Assembly: GCA_964572685.1 (NCBI GenBank)
Contig: CAZNFJ010000017.1
Span: forward strand, 1-39,934
Direction of reading: 5' to 3'
Length of the DNA: 39,934 nucleotides
From: UBA2653 sp964572685
GTDB lineage: Bacteria > Pseudomonadota > Gammaproteobacteria > Legionellales > Legionellaceae
Below the pieces are notes generated by a model. That model was not told the origin of the DNA and did no database searches. It was given only the letters and a program-made list of their open reading frames with translations. Made by a program: the position numbers and the translations under genes. This document shows, in pieces, positions 1 to 8,325 of the stretch (its first letter is position 1; the number at the start of each line of letters is the position of its first letter).

Positions 1-19
1 CCATTGGAAAACCCTTCAT
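1..19 (-). CDS. Possible 5' end of a gene leaving the left edge
   Basis: An ATG at 19-17 on the minus strand opens a frame that runs off the window after six codons (MKGFPM). An AGGA lies about 10 nt upstream of it, and a candidate promoter lies about 65 nt upstream (85-112). Nothing can be said about the product, and with so few codons the call rests on the upstream signals only. Confidence 0.22.
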
Positions 20-84
20 GAAAATTTATTCCTAAACTAGGGTGCGGAATGTCGGATAGAAGTGAAGTAAAAAGTAAGTTGAAC

Positions 85-112
85 ACAATACACAATTAAA
101 CCAAATAGTCAA
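85..112 (-). promoter_or_regulatory. Candidate sigma70 promoter reading towards the left edge
   Basis: On the minus strand there is a -35 hexamer TTGACT (107-112), a 16-nt spacer and a -10 hexamer TATTGT (85-90). It lies between the end of the small membrane-protein gene and the possible start codon at 19. The -35 is good (5 of 6 to consensus) and the -10 is moderate. Confidence 0.3.
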
Positions 113-135
113 GCAAGATTAACCATACTCATCAA

Positions 136-167
136 TAACGTGGTTTGAATATTATCAAGCCACGTTA
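136..167. terminator. Strong hairpin downstream of the uup operon, possible terminator
   Basis: The arms TAACGTGGTTTGA (136-148) and TCAAGCCACGTTA (155-167) pair over 13 positions, including one G-T wobble, around a 6-nt loop. The hairpin begins 24 nt after the stop of the leftward gene at 191, as expected for the end of that operon. Neither side has a proper U-run (minus-strand continuation TTGATGAG), so intrinsic termination is not certain. It could also act as an mRNA 3'-end stabiliser. Confidence 0.4.
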
Positions 168-190
168 TGATAAGCTTTAATATGTGGTTT

Positions 191-619
191 TTATTCAAGT
201 AAAGAAAATATCAAAACCAAGATCAACAAAATGAAATAACACACACGTTTCACCATGCCCACCTGATCCTTGTAGACAAAACTGGGGTATTTATTCCGAT
301 AAAACTCAGGGAAATATAATAAAAAGCCAAACAATACCGCTCGAATCAATACATTAAAGGTATAAACACTTTGAGCATGCTTTAGATGATCTTGCAATTC
401 ATGAGCCACAAAATTTTGCATCTTTTGAATGTTATAATAAATAAATTGCACAATACTCATCAGATGACCATATTTTTCCCAAGAAAAATACGATAACACA
501 ATGAGTAACAGCATTAACATCAAGTAGGGATGCTTTTCGAAGCTTTGAGTGGCCCACTTGGTTAATTCCTGCCGAAAAAAAATATAGATAATCAGTATTA
601 ACACGAACCATACGGCCAT
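191..619 (-). CDS. Small four-helix membrane protein of unknown function
   Basis: The product has 142 residues and I do not recognise the family. Four hydrophobic segments are visible at about residues 3-15, 32-47, 88-106 and 123-141, with a charged, helical stretch (about 62-84) between the second and third. It is therefore probably an integral inner-membrane protein. The ATG start has AGGA 8 nt upstream. The gene begins only 10 nt after the uup stop codon, so the two are almost certainly co-transcribed. The hairpin at 136-167 follows its stop. It has no catalytic motif and no signal peptide separate from the first helix. The reading frame is probably real, given length, spacing and Shine-Dalgarno site; the function is unknown. 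Confidence 0.72.
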   Translation of the reverse strand: MAVWFVLILIIYIFFRQELTKWATQSFEKHPYLMLMLLLIVLSYFSWEKYGHLMSIVQFIYYNIQKMQNFVAHELQDHLKHAQSVYTFNVLIRAVLFGFLLYFPEFYRNKYPSFVYKDQVGMVKRVCYFILLILVLIFSLLE

Positions 620-629
620 GAATGCATTC

Positions 630-2474
630 CTATTGTTTTTGTTCTAAAATTTCCCAGCGTTGATAAAGCTCTTCTAAACGCTGTTCATCCCTTTGTAATT
701 TTTGCTGAACATCGGCAATATGTTTTGCAGTTTGCTGATAAAAATGAGGGTCCCCCATTTCTTCATGCATCAACTGAATTCTTTGTTCTAATTTAGCAAT
801 TTCATCTGGCATTTTCAAAAGCTCTTTTTGTTCAGCATAGGTCAAAGAGGAAATAAGCTTTTGTATGACTTTATTCGTTGGTTGCGCGATGACTTTTAGA
901 TCTTCTTTAATCTCTTGTTGCCATTGACTGGGTAAAACCTCACGAAATACACCAGGTGACTCCCAAACCAATAATCGCGACACACAATCTTCAATCAGAG
1001 CCCTGTCATGACTAATTAAAATAAAAGTTCCTGGATAATCCACCAACACTTGCGAAAGCTGTTCTAGGCTTTCTAAATCCAAATCATTACTCGGCTCATC
1101 AAACACCATAAAATTACCTGGCTGACAAAAACATCTAGCAAGTAATAAACGTTGACGCTCACCACCTGATAAGGTGCTGACTGGGCGTTGTAGATGCTCA
1201 GCTGTAAATAAGAAATCTTTCAAGTAGCCTGCCACATGAACTTTACCATCTGGACGCTCAATGTATTCAGCACCATCGGCCACATTATCCATCACCGATT
1301 GTTCAGGTTTTAAATGGGTTTGCAATTGATCAAAATAAATGGGTTCAATGGTTGCCCCAAATTTTACTAAACCATCAGAAGGTTTGGTTTCACCCAATAA
1401 AATTTTAGCTAAGGTGGTTTTTCCACATCCATTGGGGCCAACAATTCCAATTTTATCACCACGCATCATCAGAAAAGAAAAATCCTTCAAAATGATTTTA
1501 TCACCAAAGTGATGTGAAACATGTTCGGCTGTCATCAAGACTTTACCTGAACGCAACACTTGTGGATTCCAATGTCCAGGCAATCCGATTTCTTTTTGTC
1601 GCTCAACAACGTCTTTTCGTAAATCATGTAATGCCTTTAAACGGCCCTGATTTCTTTTTCGTCTAGCGGTCACCCCACGTTGTAACCAATGTTCTTCTTG
1701 TGATAAACGCTGTTTCATACGATTGACTTCATTGGCCTCTTCAGCCATCTCAGCTGCACGCTGATTTAAATAGCTATCATAACCATCCGCATATTGTTTC
1801 AATTGCCCTTGCCCTAAAGCAATGATATCCGTTGCCACATTTTTTAAAAAACTTCTATCATGGGTTACAAATACCAAGGCACCTTTGCGTTTTTTTAAAT
1901 ATGATTCAAGCCATAAAATCGATTGAATATCCAAATGGTTGGTTGGCTCATCCAGTAGCAAAACATCCGGATGTACTAATAGGGCTGCAATCAAAGCACA
2001 ACGTCTTTTCATACCACCCGATAATCCGGACCAAGTGTCATGAGGATTTAGTTGCATCACTTGTAAAAGCTCATTCCATTCACTGACCCATTCAATCAGG
2101 TGCGCATCATCATAAAAGGCGGCATCCAATTGCACTTCATCATGATGAAGATGCAAGTGTTCCCATTTGAACGAATCGGGCCATCCACCTTGTGAATGTA
2201 CACGATAAAAAATATCTTCGAAAACCGTTGGACCAAAAGACTGATGCAAATCCTGTGGAAGCGTTGAAACTTTGATGCCTTTTTGAAAATGAATGGCACC
2301 AGCATCCAAAGACATTTTTTTTGCCAATACTTGCATCAAGGTGGTTTTACCCACGCCATTACGACCAATGAGAGCAAAACGTTGATCTTGATGTATTTGC
2401 CAATTGGCGTTATCCAGGATGGTTTTTCCTGCATGAATCAAAGTGGCATTTTGAAGACTAATTAATAAACTCAT
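630..2474 (-). CDS. uup: ABC-F ATPase Uup
   Basis: This 614-residue soluble ABC-F protein has two nucleotide-binding domains and no membrane domain. In domain 1, Walker A GRNGVGKT is at 37-44, the signature LSGGM at 151-155 and Walker B VLLLDEPTNHLD at 171-182. In domain 2, Walker A GPNGCGKT is at 346-353, LSGGERQR at 435-442 and Walker B FMVFDEPSNDLD at 455-466. The basic inter-domain linker (ARRKRNQGRLKAL, about 270-282) and a charged coiled-coil tail after about 545 are typical of Uup rather than EttA or YheS. ABC-F proteins act on ribosomes; Uup has also been linked to branched-DNA binding and transposon excision. It lies between ridA (11-nt gap) and a small membrane-protein gene, in the spoT operon. 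Confidence 0.9.
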   Translation of the reverse strand: MSLLISLQNATLIHAGKTILDNANWQIHQDQRFALIGRNGVGKTTLMQVLAKKMSLDAGAIHFQKGIKVSTLPQDLHQSFGPTVFEDIFYRVHSQGGWPDSFKWEHLHLHHDEVQLDAAFYDDAHLIEWVSEWNELLQVMQLNPHDTWSGLSGGMKRRCALIAALLVHPDVLLLDEPTNHLDIQSILWLESYLKKRKGALVFVTHDRSFLKNVATDIIALGQGQLKQYADGYDSYLNQRAAEMAEEANEVNRMKQRLSQEEHWLQRGVTARRKRNQGRLKALHDLRKDVVERQKEIGLPGHWNPQVLRSGKVLMTAEHVSHHFGDKIILKDFSFLMMRGDKIGIVGPNGCGKTTLAKILLGETKPSDGLVKFGATIEPIYFDQLQTHLKPEQSVMDNVADGAEYIERPDGKVHVAGYLKDFLFTAEHLQRPVSTLSGGERQRLLLARCFCQPGNFMVFDEPSNDLDLESLEQLSQVLVDYPGTFILISHDRALIEDCVSRLLVWESPGVFREVLPSQWQQEIKEDLKVIAQPTNKVIQKLISSLTYAEQKELLKMPDEIAKLEQRIQLMHEEMGDPHFYQQTAKHIADVQQKLQRDEQRLEELYQRWEILEQKQ

Positions 2475-2485
2475 AAATATTCACA

Positions 2486-2866
2486 TTAAGACAAGGCCAT
2501 GATGCCTTCAATTTCAATACTAGCTTGGCGTGGAAGGCTTGCAACACCTATGGTCACGCGTGCGGGAAATGGAGCTTTAAAATAGGACTGCATGATTTGA
2601 TTCACAATTTCAAAATGAGTCAAATCTGTCAAATAAATGGTGATTTTGACTAAATCAGCTAATGTTCCGCCAGCCGCCAAACAAATCGCTTGCAGATTTT
2701 TAAACACTTGATGGGTTTGCTCACTAATCATCGAGCTACAAACTTCGCCTGTTTCTGGCACAATGGGAATTTGCCCCGAAATAAACACCATCTGCCCTAC
2801 TTGAATAGCTTGACTATAAGGACCTATAGCTTGAGGAGCCTCATGGGTTGTTATCACTTTTTTCAT
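2486..2866 (-). CDS. ridA: RidA family 2-iminobutanoate/2-iminopropanoate deaminase
   Basis: This 126-residue protein belongs to the RidA/YjgF/YER057c family, which hydrolyses reactive enamine/imine intermediates made by PLP enzymes such as threonine dehydratase. The family start is clear (TTHEAPQAIGPYSQAI, about 6-21). So are the central VFISGQIP (27-34), the region around GGTLADLVKITIYLTD and the C-terminal ARVTIGVASLPR, whose arginine normally contacts the substrate carboxylate. Full family length (about 125-130). The start overlaps the spoT stop by 4 nt, indicating translational coupling. A spoT-ridA pairing is, as far as I recall, common in gammaproteobacteria. Confidence 0.93.
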   Translation of the reverse strand: MKKVITTHEAPQAIGPYSQAIQVGQMVFISGQIPIVPETGEVCSSMISEQTHQVFKNLQAICLAAGGTLADLVKITIYLTDLTHFEIVNQIMQSYFKAPFPARVTIGVASLPRQASIEIEGIMALS

Positions 2867-4992
2867 AGCTGCCCTCTTAATTTTCGACTCAGTCGCATCA
2901 CGCTTTTGATGGAACGCAAGCGACGCATGATTTTAGCCAAATGCGTTCTATTTTTTACACTCGCTGTGAAAATTAAATAATTATGTCGCCCATCTTTCGG
3001 ATCGATATGAATATCGGCAATATTAGAATCACACTCTGAAAAGGCACTGGCAAGACTCGCCAGAACACCGCGTTCATTTTGAACCTCAACGGCAATTTCA
3101 ACCCAAAAATCACCTGTGACCTGTTCATCCCAGGCTAAAGCAATGATGGAGTTGGGATCTAATCTGGATTTGTATAGTACCGCACAGTCAGTGGTATGTA
3201 CATGCATACTCTGTCCTTCACGCAATACACCACAAATCGAATCGCCTGGAATGGGTTGACAACAATCTGCAAATACCAAAGCCATCCCTTCAGTGCCTTT
3301 TATAGCCAAAGGTATCTGTGATTGATTGCTTTCAAAAATACCCGTCTTCAAGGCAGATATTAAGCGTTTAGCAATCACCATAGGCATTTGTTGACCTTTG
3401 CTAATTTCATAATACACATCTTCTTGCGACTTCAAACACAAATCCTGCAATAGCGCTTGCCATGATTCTTGTGGAACTTGTTCTAAAACGGTTTCCCACT
3501 GTTCAAGTGCCTGCTCCATCATCCGTTTCCCCATCGCAACAGATTCAGCTTGATGTTGAAGTTTTAGAAAACTTCGTATATTTGCACGTGCTTTTCCAGT
3601 CATCACAAAATTAAGCCAAGCAGGATTGGGTTTGGCGGTTGGTGCTGTAATGATTTCAACCGTTTGGCCTGTGCTTAAAGGCATACTCAAAGGCACAAGT
3701 CTGCGATTAACTTTTGCTGCAACACAGGTATTCCCAATGCCTGAATGAATTGAATAAGCAAAATCAACTGGCGTTGCGCCCTTGACCAATTCTAAAATAT
3801 GGCCTTTGGGTGTAAAAACATAAATTTCATCTGGAAACAAATCAACTTTTACATTTTCAATGAATTCCAAAGAATTTCCTGTGGTTCTTTGCATTTCCAT
3901 TAATCGCTGCACCCATTCTCTTGCACGAAGTTGCGCCTCATTGATTTCTTCACCTTCCGATTTATAAATCAAATGAGCAGCAATTCCTCGTTCAGCGACT
4001 TTATTCATTTCTTCAGTACGAATTTGGACCTCTAAAGGGACCCCATAAGGTCCAAATAAAGTGGTATGTAAAGATTGATAACCATTTACTTTGGGGATGG
4101 CAATATAATCTTTAAAACGATTGGGCAAAGGCTTATAAGTTTGATGCAACACTCCTAAAATTCGATAACATGCATCAACACTCGCAGTAATGATTCGAAA
4201 AGCAAAAACATCCGTGACTTCAGCCAATGAGGTTTTTTTCTTTTTCATCTTACGATAAATGCCATAAAGATGTTTTTGTCTGCCATAAATACGTTGAAAA
4301 GGTATACCCAAAGCATCTAATGATATCGTTAAATCTTGTTCAACTTTTTTGGTCAGCTCTAAGCGATGCGCCTTGGCTTTCTCTACCATCGATTTAATCA
4401 CCCGATATCTCAAAGGGTAAAGTGCTTTAAAACCCAGATCTTCTAATTGCACATATAAATGATGCATGCCTAAACGATTGGCAATAGGCGCATAAATATC
4501 TAAAGTTTCACGTGCGATTCGTTTGGTTTTAGCTTCAGGCATCGCTCCGAGTGTTTGCATATTATGAAGTCTATCTGCCAATTTCACCACAATCACTCGA
4601 ATATCTTTAACCATGGCCAAAACCATTTTTCGAAAATTTTCAGCTTGAGCTTGGGCTTTATTTTCAAAGGTGATTTGTGTAAGTTTGGTTACACCCTCTA
4701 CTAAGGCAGTCACTTCAGGACCAAATTTTTGAATCAAGGTCTCGCGACGTATATGTGTGTCTTCAAAAACATCATGCAGCAATGTCGCCATAATGGATTG
4801 ATAATCCAGACGCATTTGGGCAAGAATAACAGCGGCACCGACCGGATGAGTAATATACGGTTCACCCGAACGGCGCATTTGATTGGCGTGTGCTTCTTCT
4901 GCGACGTCATAGGCTTGTCGACAAGCCTCAATTTGTTCCGCAGTTAAATAAGCCTGTAGCTCCTTTTCTAATAACTCGGTAAAATAATCCAC
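2863..4992 (-). CDS. spoT: Bifunctional (p)ppGpp synthetase/hydrolase SpoT
   Basis: This is a RelA/SpoT-family enzyme that makes and degrades the alarmone (p)ppGpp. Numbered from the longer ATG frame at 5001, the HD hydrolase ligands are H52, H76-D77, E80-D81 and D143 (ADRLHNM), so hydrolase activity should be intact. The synthetase domain has GRQKHLYGIYRKM (240-252), DVFAFRII (264-271) and the EVQIRT glutamate (324), so synthesis is also likely. A TGS domain (about 388-450) and a C-terminal ACT domain (about 630-712) follow. I prefer the GTG start at 4992 (709 residues): AAGGA lies 8 nt upstream of it but overlaps the ATG at 5001, and E. coli SpoT aligns from this point. Order gmk-rpoZ-spoT is conserved; ridA follows with a 4-nt overlap. 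Confidence 0.95.
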   Translation of the reverse strand: MDYFTELLEKELQAYLTAEQIEACRQAYDVAEEAHANQMRRSGEPYITHPVGAAVILAQMRLDYQSIMATLLHDVFEDTHIRRETLIQKFGPEVTALVEGVTKLTQITFENKAQAQAENFRKMVLAMVKDIRVIVVKLADRLHNMQTLGAMPEAKTKRIARETLDIYAPIANRLGMHHLYVQLEDLGFKALYPLRYRVIKSMVEKAKAHRLELTKKVEQDLTISLDALGIPFQRIYGRQKHLYGIYRKMKKKKTSLAEVTDVFAFRIITASVDACYRILGVLHQTYKPLPNRFKDYIAIPKVNGYQSLHTTLFGPYGVPLEVQIRTEEMNKVAERGIAAHLIYKSEGEEINEAQLRAREWVQRLMEMQRTTGNSLEFIENVKVDLFPDEIYVFTPKGHILELVKGATPVDFAYSIHSGIGNTCVAAKVNRRLVPLSMPLSTGQTVEIITAPTAKPNPAWLNFVMTGKARANIRSFLKLQHQAESVAMGKRMMEQALEQWETVLEQVPQESWQALLQDLCLKSQEDVYYEISKGQQMPMVIAKRLISALKTGIFESNQSQIPLAIKGTEGMALVFADCCQPIPGDSICGVLREGQSMHVHTTDCAVLYKSRLDPNSIIALAWDEQVTGDFWVEIAVEVQNERGVLASLASAFSECDSNIADIHIDPKDGRHNYLIFTASVKNRTHLAKIMRRLRSIKSVMRLSRKLRGQL

Positions 4993-5023
4993 CAAGCACA
5001 TCCTTATTCATCAAAGGGTTTGA

Positions 5024-5227
5024 CTAATCTTGATCAAGTATATCAGCAGAAACAAATCCTGCAGCAATTTCTCGTAAGGCAACCACGGTAGGTTTATCAT
5101 TTTCCCACTCAACCATGGGCTCAACACCGTTTAATGCAAGTTCTCTAGCGCGTTTTGCAGCAACCATGACAAGCTCAAAACGATTATCAACATTTTCTAA
5201 ACAATCTTCTACAGTCACACGAGCCAT
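5024..5227 (-). CDS. rpoZ: RNA polymerase omega subunit
   Basis: The product is the 67-residue omega subunit, which helps assemble the beta-prime subunit and takes part in ppGpp binding at RNA polymerase. The N-terminus MARVTVEDCLENVDNRFELV is the family signature, followed by the AAKRAREL helix. It is shorter than E. coli omega (91 residues) because the acidic tail is reduced. The frame extends seven codons upstream, but the ATG at 5227 has AAAGAGG at correct spacing and matches the family start. It sits between gmk and spoT, the usual arrangement, so a ppGpp target is encoded next to the ppGpp enzyme. Confidence 0.95.
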   Translation of the reverse strand: MARVTVEDCLENVDNRFELVMVAAKRARELALNGVEPMVEWENDKPTVVALREIAAGFVSADILDQD

Positions 5228-5266
5228 ATTAACCTCTTTAAAAAACAATTCGATTTAATATATATT

Positions 5267-5902
5267 TTAACCATTTGCAAGCAAGAAAGATAGTAATTTA
5301 CGCTGGCGTTTGATTTGAATATCTTTTTTTAAACGTTCTGCTGTGACAATCGAACGCAATTGCGATAGTGCCACCTCAAATTCTTCATTGACAATCAAAT
5401 AATCAAATTCTTCATAATGCGCCAATTCGTCACGTGCCTGCTGCATTCTTTTCTCGATCACTTCCGTATTATCTTGCTGACGATTTTGTAAACGTTCACG
5501 CAAAACATTCAATGATGGCGGTAATAAAAAAATACTAATCGCATCAGGATAGAATCGACGAATTTGAGCGGCCCCTTGCCAATCGATATCTAAAATCACA
5601 TCGATACCTTGCATGAGCCTTTCTTCAATTTGTTGACGGGAAGTGCCATAAAAATTATCAAAAACCTGTGCATATTCAATAAAATCTTGTTGTGCGATCA
5701 TGCTCTTAAACACATCGGGCGTCACAAAAAAATAATCTTTCCCATGCTTTTCTTTTGGACGAGCCAATCTCGTGGTATGCGATACGGATAACTCTATAGA
5801 AGACATGATTTGCATCAAACGATTTACTAAACTCGTTTTTCCACCGCCCGAAGGAGCCGCTACAATAAATAATCGTCCAGTCACTGTTTTTTCATTCGAC
5901 AT
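5267..5902 (-). CDS. gmk: Guanylate kinase
   Basis: This enzyme phosphorylates GMP (and dGMP) to GDP using ATP. From the chosen start it has 211 residues: the P-loop APSGGGKT at about 16-23, the GMP-binding region with SHTTRLARPKEKHGKDYFFV, and the LID/CORE part with DIDWQGAAQIR and the IFLLPPSL strand. The frame could start earlier at 5929, but the ATG at 5902 lies just before the conserved GRLFIVAAPSG and overlaps the yicC stop by 11 nt, which suits coupling. Length matches the family. The product also supplies the GDP/GTP pool used by SpoT, two genes downstream. Confidence 0.95.
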   Translation of the reverse strand: MSNEKTVTGRLFIVAAPSGGGKTSLVNRLMQIMSSIELSVSHTTRLARPKEKHGKDYFFVTPDVFKSMIAQQDFIEYAQVFDNFYGTSRQQIEERLMQGIDVILDIDWQGAAQIRRFYPDAISIFLLPPSLNVLRERLQNRQQDNTEVIEKRMQQARDELAHYEEFDYLIVNEEFEVALSQLRSIVTAERLKKDIQIKRQRKLLSFLLANG

Positions 5903-6764
5903 TTTGAATTTGCTCACGCATTTGTTCAATAATCACTTTCATTTCAATACTATGTGTACGAATGGATGTAGAGTCCGTTTTAGAACCAATGGTATTGGTT
6001 TCCCTGTGGAGTTCTTGTACTAAAAAATCCAAACGTCGCCCCATAGCGCCCTTATTTTCAATGGTATTTTTGGTTTCAAGCAAATGCGTATTTAAGCGAT
6101 CAACTTCTTCTGAAATATCTAAACGCATCAGAAAGACTGCGAGTTCTTGTTCTAAACGTTGCGCATCGACCATCGTTGATTCTGAAAGCATCATCGACAT
6201 TTTGGCTTGAATTTTATCTTTCATTCTTGAAGGAATTTCACGCATTTCATTTTCAATAGCCAAAAGATGTTGTTCAAGTAAATATATTCTATCTTGCAAA
6301 AGAGCTGCAATCGCTTCACCTTCGCGATGCCTTGTTTGACATAATTCCACCAAGGCTTTATCAAAAGATTGTAAACAGGTCTTTTGATAGCTCTCTTGTT
6401 CTTCCGGCGAAGCCGATTCAAATATATTCGGCCAGTTTAAACAAGATTGTACACTCAAATCATTTGGAATTTGATAGGTTTGCGATAAATGTTCAGCAAG
6501 AGAGATAAGCTCTGCAATCGCGGCCTGATTGATTCGAGGGACTTGCTGATTAGAGGTTGATTTAAATTGAAGACTGACTTCGACTCGACCACGACTTAAC
6601 TTCTGGGTAATTTGCGAACGTAGCTGCATTTCCAGACATCGAAAAGCATCTGGCAAACGAAAAAAAACATCTAAAAAACGATGATTAACTGTTTTAATTT
6701 CCCAAGTCCATTCATATTGTTCTTGAAAACAATGAAGTCTTGAAAATGCAGTCATACTTTGCAT
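5892..6764 (-). CDS. yicC: YicC family endoribonuclease
   Basis: This 290-residue protein is full length compared with E. coli YicC (287). The N-terminal SMTAFSR, the WEIKTVNHRFLDVFFRLP block (about 21-38) and the C-terminal MEMKVIIEQMREQ-type ending (here IEMKVIIEQMREQIQNVE) identify the family. The central GRRLDFLVQELHRETNTI and the acidic LEQELAVFLMRLDISEEVDRL are also conserved. YicC proteins have been described as endoribonucleases that affect small-RNA stability. It is first in the leftward operon, overlaps gmk by 11 nt and is divergent from rph, so two RNA-processing genes share one intergenic region. Confidence 0.92.
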   Translation of the reverse strand: MQSMTAFSRLHCFQEQYEWTWEIKTVNHRFLDVFFRLPDAFRCLEMQLRSQITQKLSRGRVEVSLQFKSTSNQQVPRINQAAIAELISLAEHLSQTYQIPNDLSVQSCLNWPNIFESASPEEQESYQKTCLQSFDKALVELCQTRHREGEAIAALLQDRIYLLEQHLLAIENEMREIPSRMKDKIQAKMSMMLSESTMVDAQRLEQELAVFLMRLDISEEVDRLNTHLLETKNTIENKGAMGRRLDFLVQELHRETNTIGSKTDSTSIRTHSIEMKVIIEQMREQIQNVE

Positions 6765-7001
6765 AATACTGACCTAAAAAATAAAAGACTGAACAATAAC
6801 AGAATTTCATTAAAATTGAAATCCTTTTTGGATTTTCGATATAAATGCTGTTGCTAGAAAACTTGAAAAAATTTGTAAAAAAAGATTTCATAGCCTAGCG
6901 CACAATAATTTACATTCCTAAATCTCAAAAAGATTACTGGATTTAATTGCATATTTTTTAGATAATAACACCCTACTTTATTTTATTTAATAGGAAGCCG
7001 C
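6765..7001. promoter_or_regulatory. Divergent yicC / rph intergenic region
   Basis: These 237 nt separate the start codons of yicC (minus) and rph (plus). A plus-strand -10-like GATAAT lies about 35 nt before rph, without a convincing -35. On the minus strand, TTCAAG followed 17 nt later by TTATAT is a weak candidate for yicC. A small hairpin (AAATCC, TTTTT loop, GGATTT; 6819-6835) lies in the yicC leader. The rph start is preceded by AGGA with 7-nt spacing. I see no coding sequence. Confidence 0.4.
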
Positions 7002-7721
7002 ATGCGCCCCAGTCAACGTGAGACCCATCAACTCCGAGATATCGAAATTCAAAGAAATTATACCCCCTATGCGGAAGGCTCAGTGCTGGTTTCATTTGGT
7101 CAAACCAAAGTATTATGTACAGCCAGTGTCATCGATGGTGTTCCACGTTTTTTAAAAGGTAAAAATCAAGGCTGGATCACGGCTGAATATGGCATGTTAC
7201 CAAGGGCTACCCATACCCGCACAGAACGCGAATCAGCCAAAGGTCGACAAGGTGGTCGTACTTTAGAAATTCAAAGACTCATTGGTCGTTCGCTCCGAGG
7301 CTGTGTGGATTTAAAATACTTAGGCGAGCACACCATTACGATAGACTGTGATGTGATTCAAGCTGATGGTGGAACACGTACAGCCTCCATTACGGGTGCA
7401 TGCGTAGCCTTGCATGATGCTATTCAATGGATGTTTAAAAATGAAAAAATTCGCAAAAAACCAAATTTCAACTGGATAGCAGCCGTTTCTGTGGGTATTT
7501 ATCGACAACAAGTTGTTCTTGATCTGGATTATGCCGAAGATGTAGTTGCTGAAACAGATATGAATATCGTCATGAATGAGCAAGGTCGATTTATTGAAAT
7601 CCAAGGTACCGCTGAAGATGGCAGCTTTGATCATGCCCACTTACAAGAGATGTTGGCTTTGGGCAGTCAAGGCATTTCACAACTGATTGAAAAACAAAAA
7701 AATGCTGCAAAAGAAGTTTGA
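7002..7721 (+). CDS. rph: Ribonuclease PH
   Basis: This 239-residue phosphorolytic 3'-5' exoribonuclease trims tRNA 3' ends; it normally forms a hexamer. The family start MRPSQRETHQLRDIEIQRNY, LVSFGQTKVLCTASV, GWITAEYGMLPRATHTR, GRTLEIQRLIGRSLRG and GGTRTASITGAC are all present and in order. The arginine-rich phosphate-site region (about residues 66-98) is intact, unlike the defective rph-1 allele of some E. coli strains. Length is normal. The last codons overlap yggS by 20 nt. Confidence 0.96.
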   Translation: MRPSQRETHQLRDIEIQRNYTPYAEGSVLVSFGQTKVLCTASVIDGVPRFLKGKNQGWITAEYGMLPRATHTRTERESAKGRQGGRTLEIQRLIGRSLRGCVDLKYLGEHTITIDCDVIQADGGTRTASITGACVALHDAIQWMFKNEKIRKKPNFNWIAAVSVGIYRQQVVLDLDYAEDVVAETDMNIVMNEQGRFIEIQGTAEDGSFDHAHLQEMLALGSQGISQLIEKQKNAAKEV

Positions 7722-8325
7722 TATTCCCGCATCGGTCACCCTGATCGCTGTCACCAAGACACAACCCCTTGACAAAATCGAGGGGGTTTATTACCAAGGT
7801 GTTCGTCATTTTGGTGAAAACTATCTTAATGAAGCACTATTAAAAATTCAAAACTGTTCTCTTCCCGACATCCAATGGCATTATATCGGCCAAATTCAAA
7901 CAAAAAAATGCAAAAAACTGGCCCAATATTTTGATTGGGTACAAACAATCACCGATGAACATATCGCTAAAACTTTAAATGACTGTAATCAAACGCTTGG
8001 AAAAAAGCAAAATGTTCTCATACAAGTAAAGGTTTTGCCTGATGAACAAAAAGGCGGCATTGCGCTAAAAGATTGTCCAAAGTTAATAGATACTATTCAA
8101 CAATTGCCTCATTTACGTTTAAGAGGCTTGATGACTATTCTTCCTTTAGGATTATCGCCCGAAGAACAATACAAAGCTTTTCTTCGTCTCAGAATTTTTT
8201 TCAATAAAAATAACACTTCCATGGATACCATATCCATGGGCATGAGTGATGATTACACACAAGCGATTCAAGCTGGCAGCAACATGATTCGAATAGGAAG
8301 AGCGATTTTTGGAGAGCGCAATTGA
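7702..8325 (+). CDS. yggS: YggS/PROSC family pyridoxal-phosphate homeostasis protein, shortened N-terminus
   Basis: This PLP-binding TIM-barrel protein buffers pyridoxal phosphate. From ATG 7702 it has 207 residues. The PLP lysine is in VTLIAVTKTQP (K19). HFGENYLNEA, WHYIGQIQTKK, LRLRGLMTILP, SMGMSDDYTQAI and MIRIGRAIFGER match the family. The usual first helix of about 20 residues before the PLP strand is missing: the protein opens directly with MLQKKFDIPASVTLIAV. An in-frame TTG lies five codons earlier (7687), but no start further upstream restores the helix. The gene overlaps the rph end by 20 nt and shares a 4-nt overlap with proC. Confidence 0.92.
   Translation: MLQKKFDIPASVTLIAVTKTQPLDKIEGVYYQGVRHFGENYLNEALLKIQNCSLPDIQWHYIGQIQTKKCKKLAQYFDWVQTITDEHIAKTLNDCNQTLGKKQNVLIQVKVLPDEQKGGIALKDCPKLIDTIQQLPHLRLRGLMTILPLGLSPEEQYKAFLRLRIFFNKNNTSMDTISMGMSDDYTQAIQAGSNMIRIGRAIFGERN

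Noticed and set aside
1832..2465. Open frames of 60-84 codons on the plus strand antisense to uup
   Set aside because: They lie wholly inside a well-supported gene, lack ribosome sites and have low-complexity translations; they are shadows of uup codon use.
6221..6421. A 66-codon frame inside yicC on the same strand
   Set aside because: It lies entirely within the conserved yicC reading frame and has no start signal or family features.
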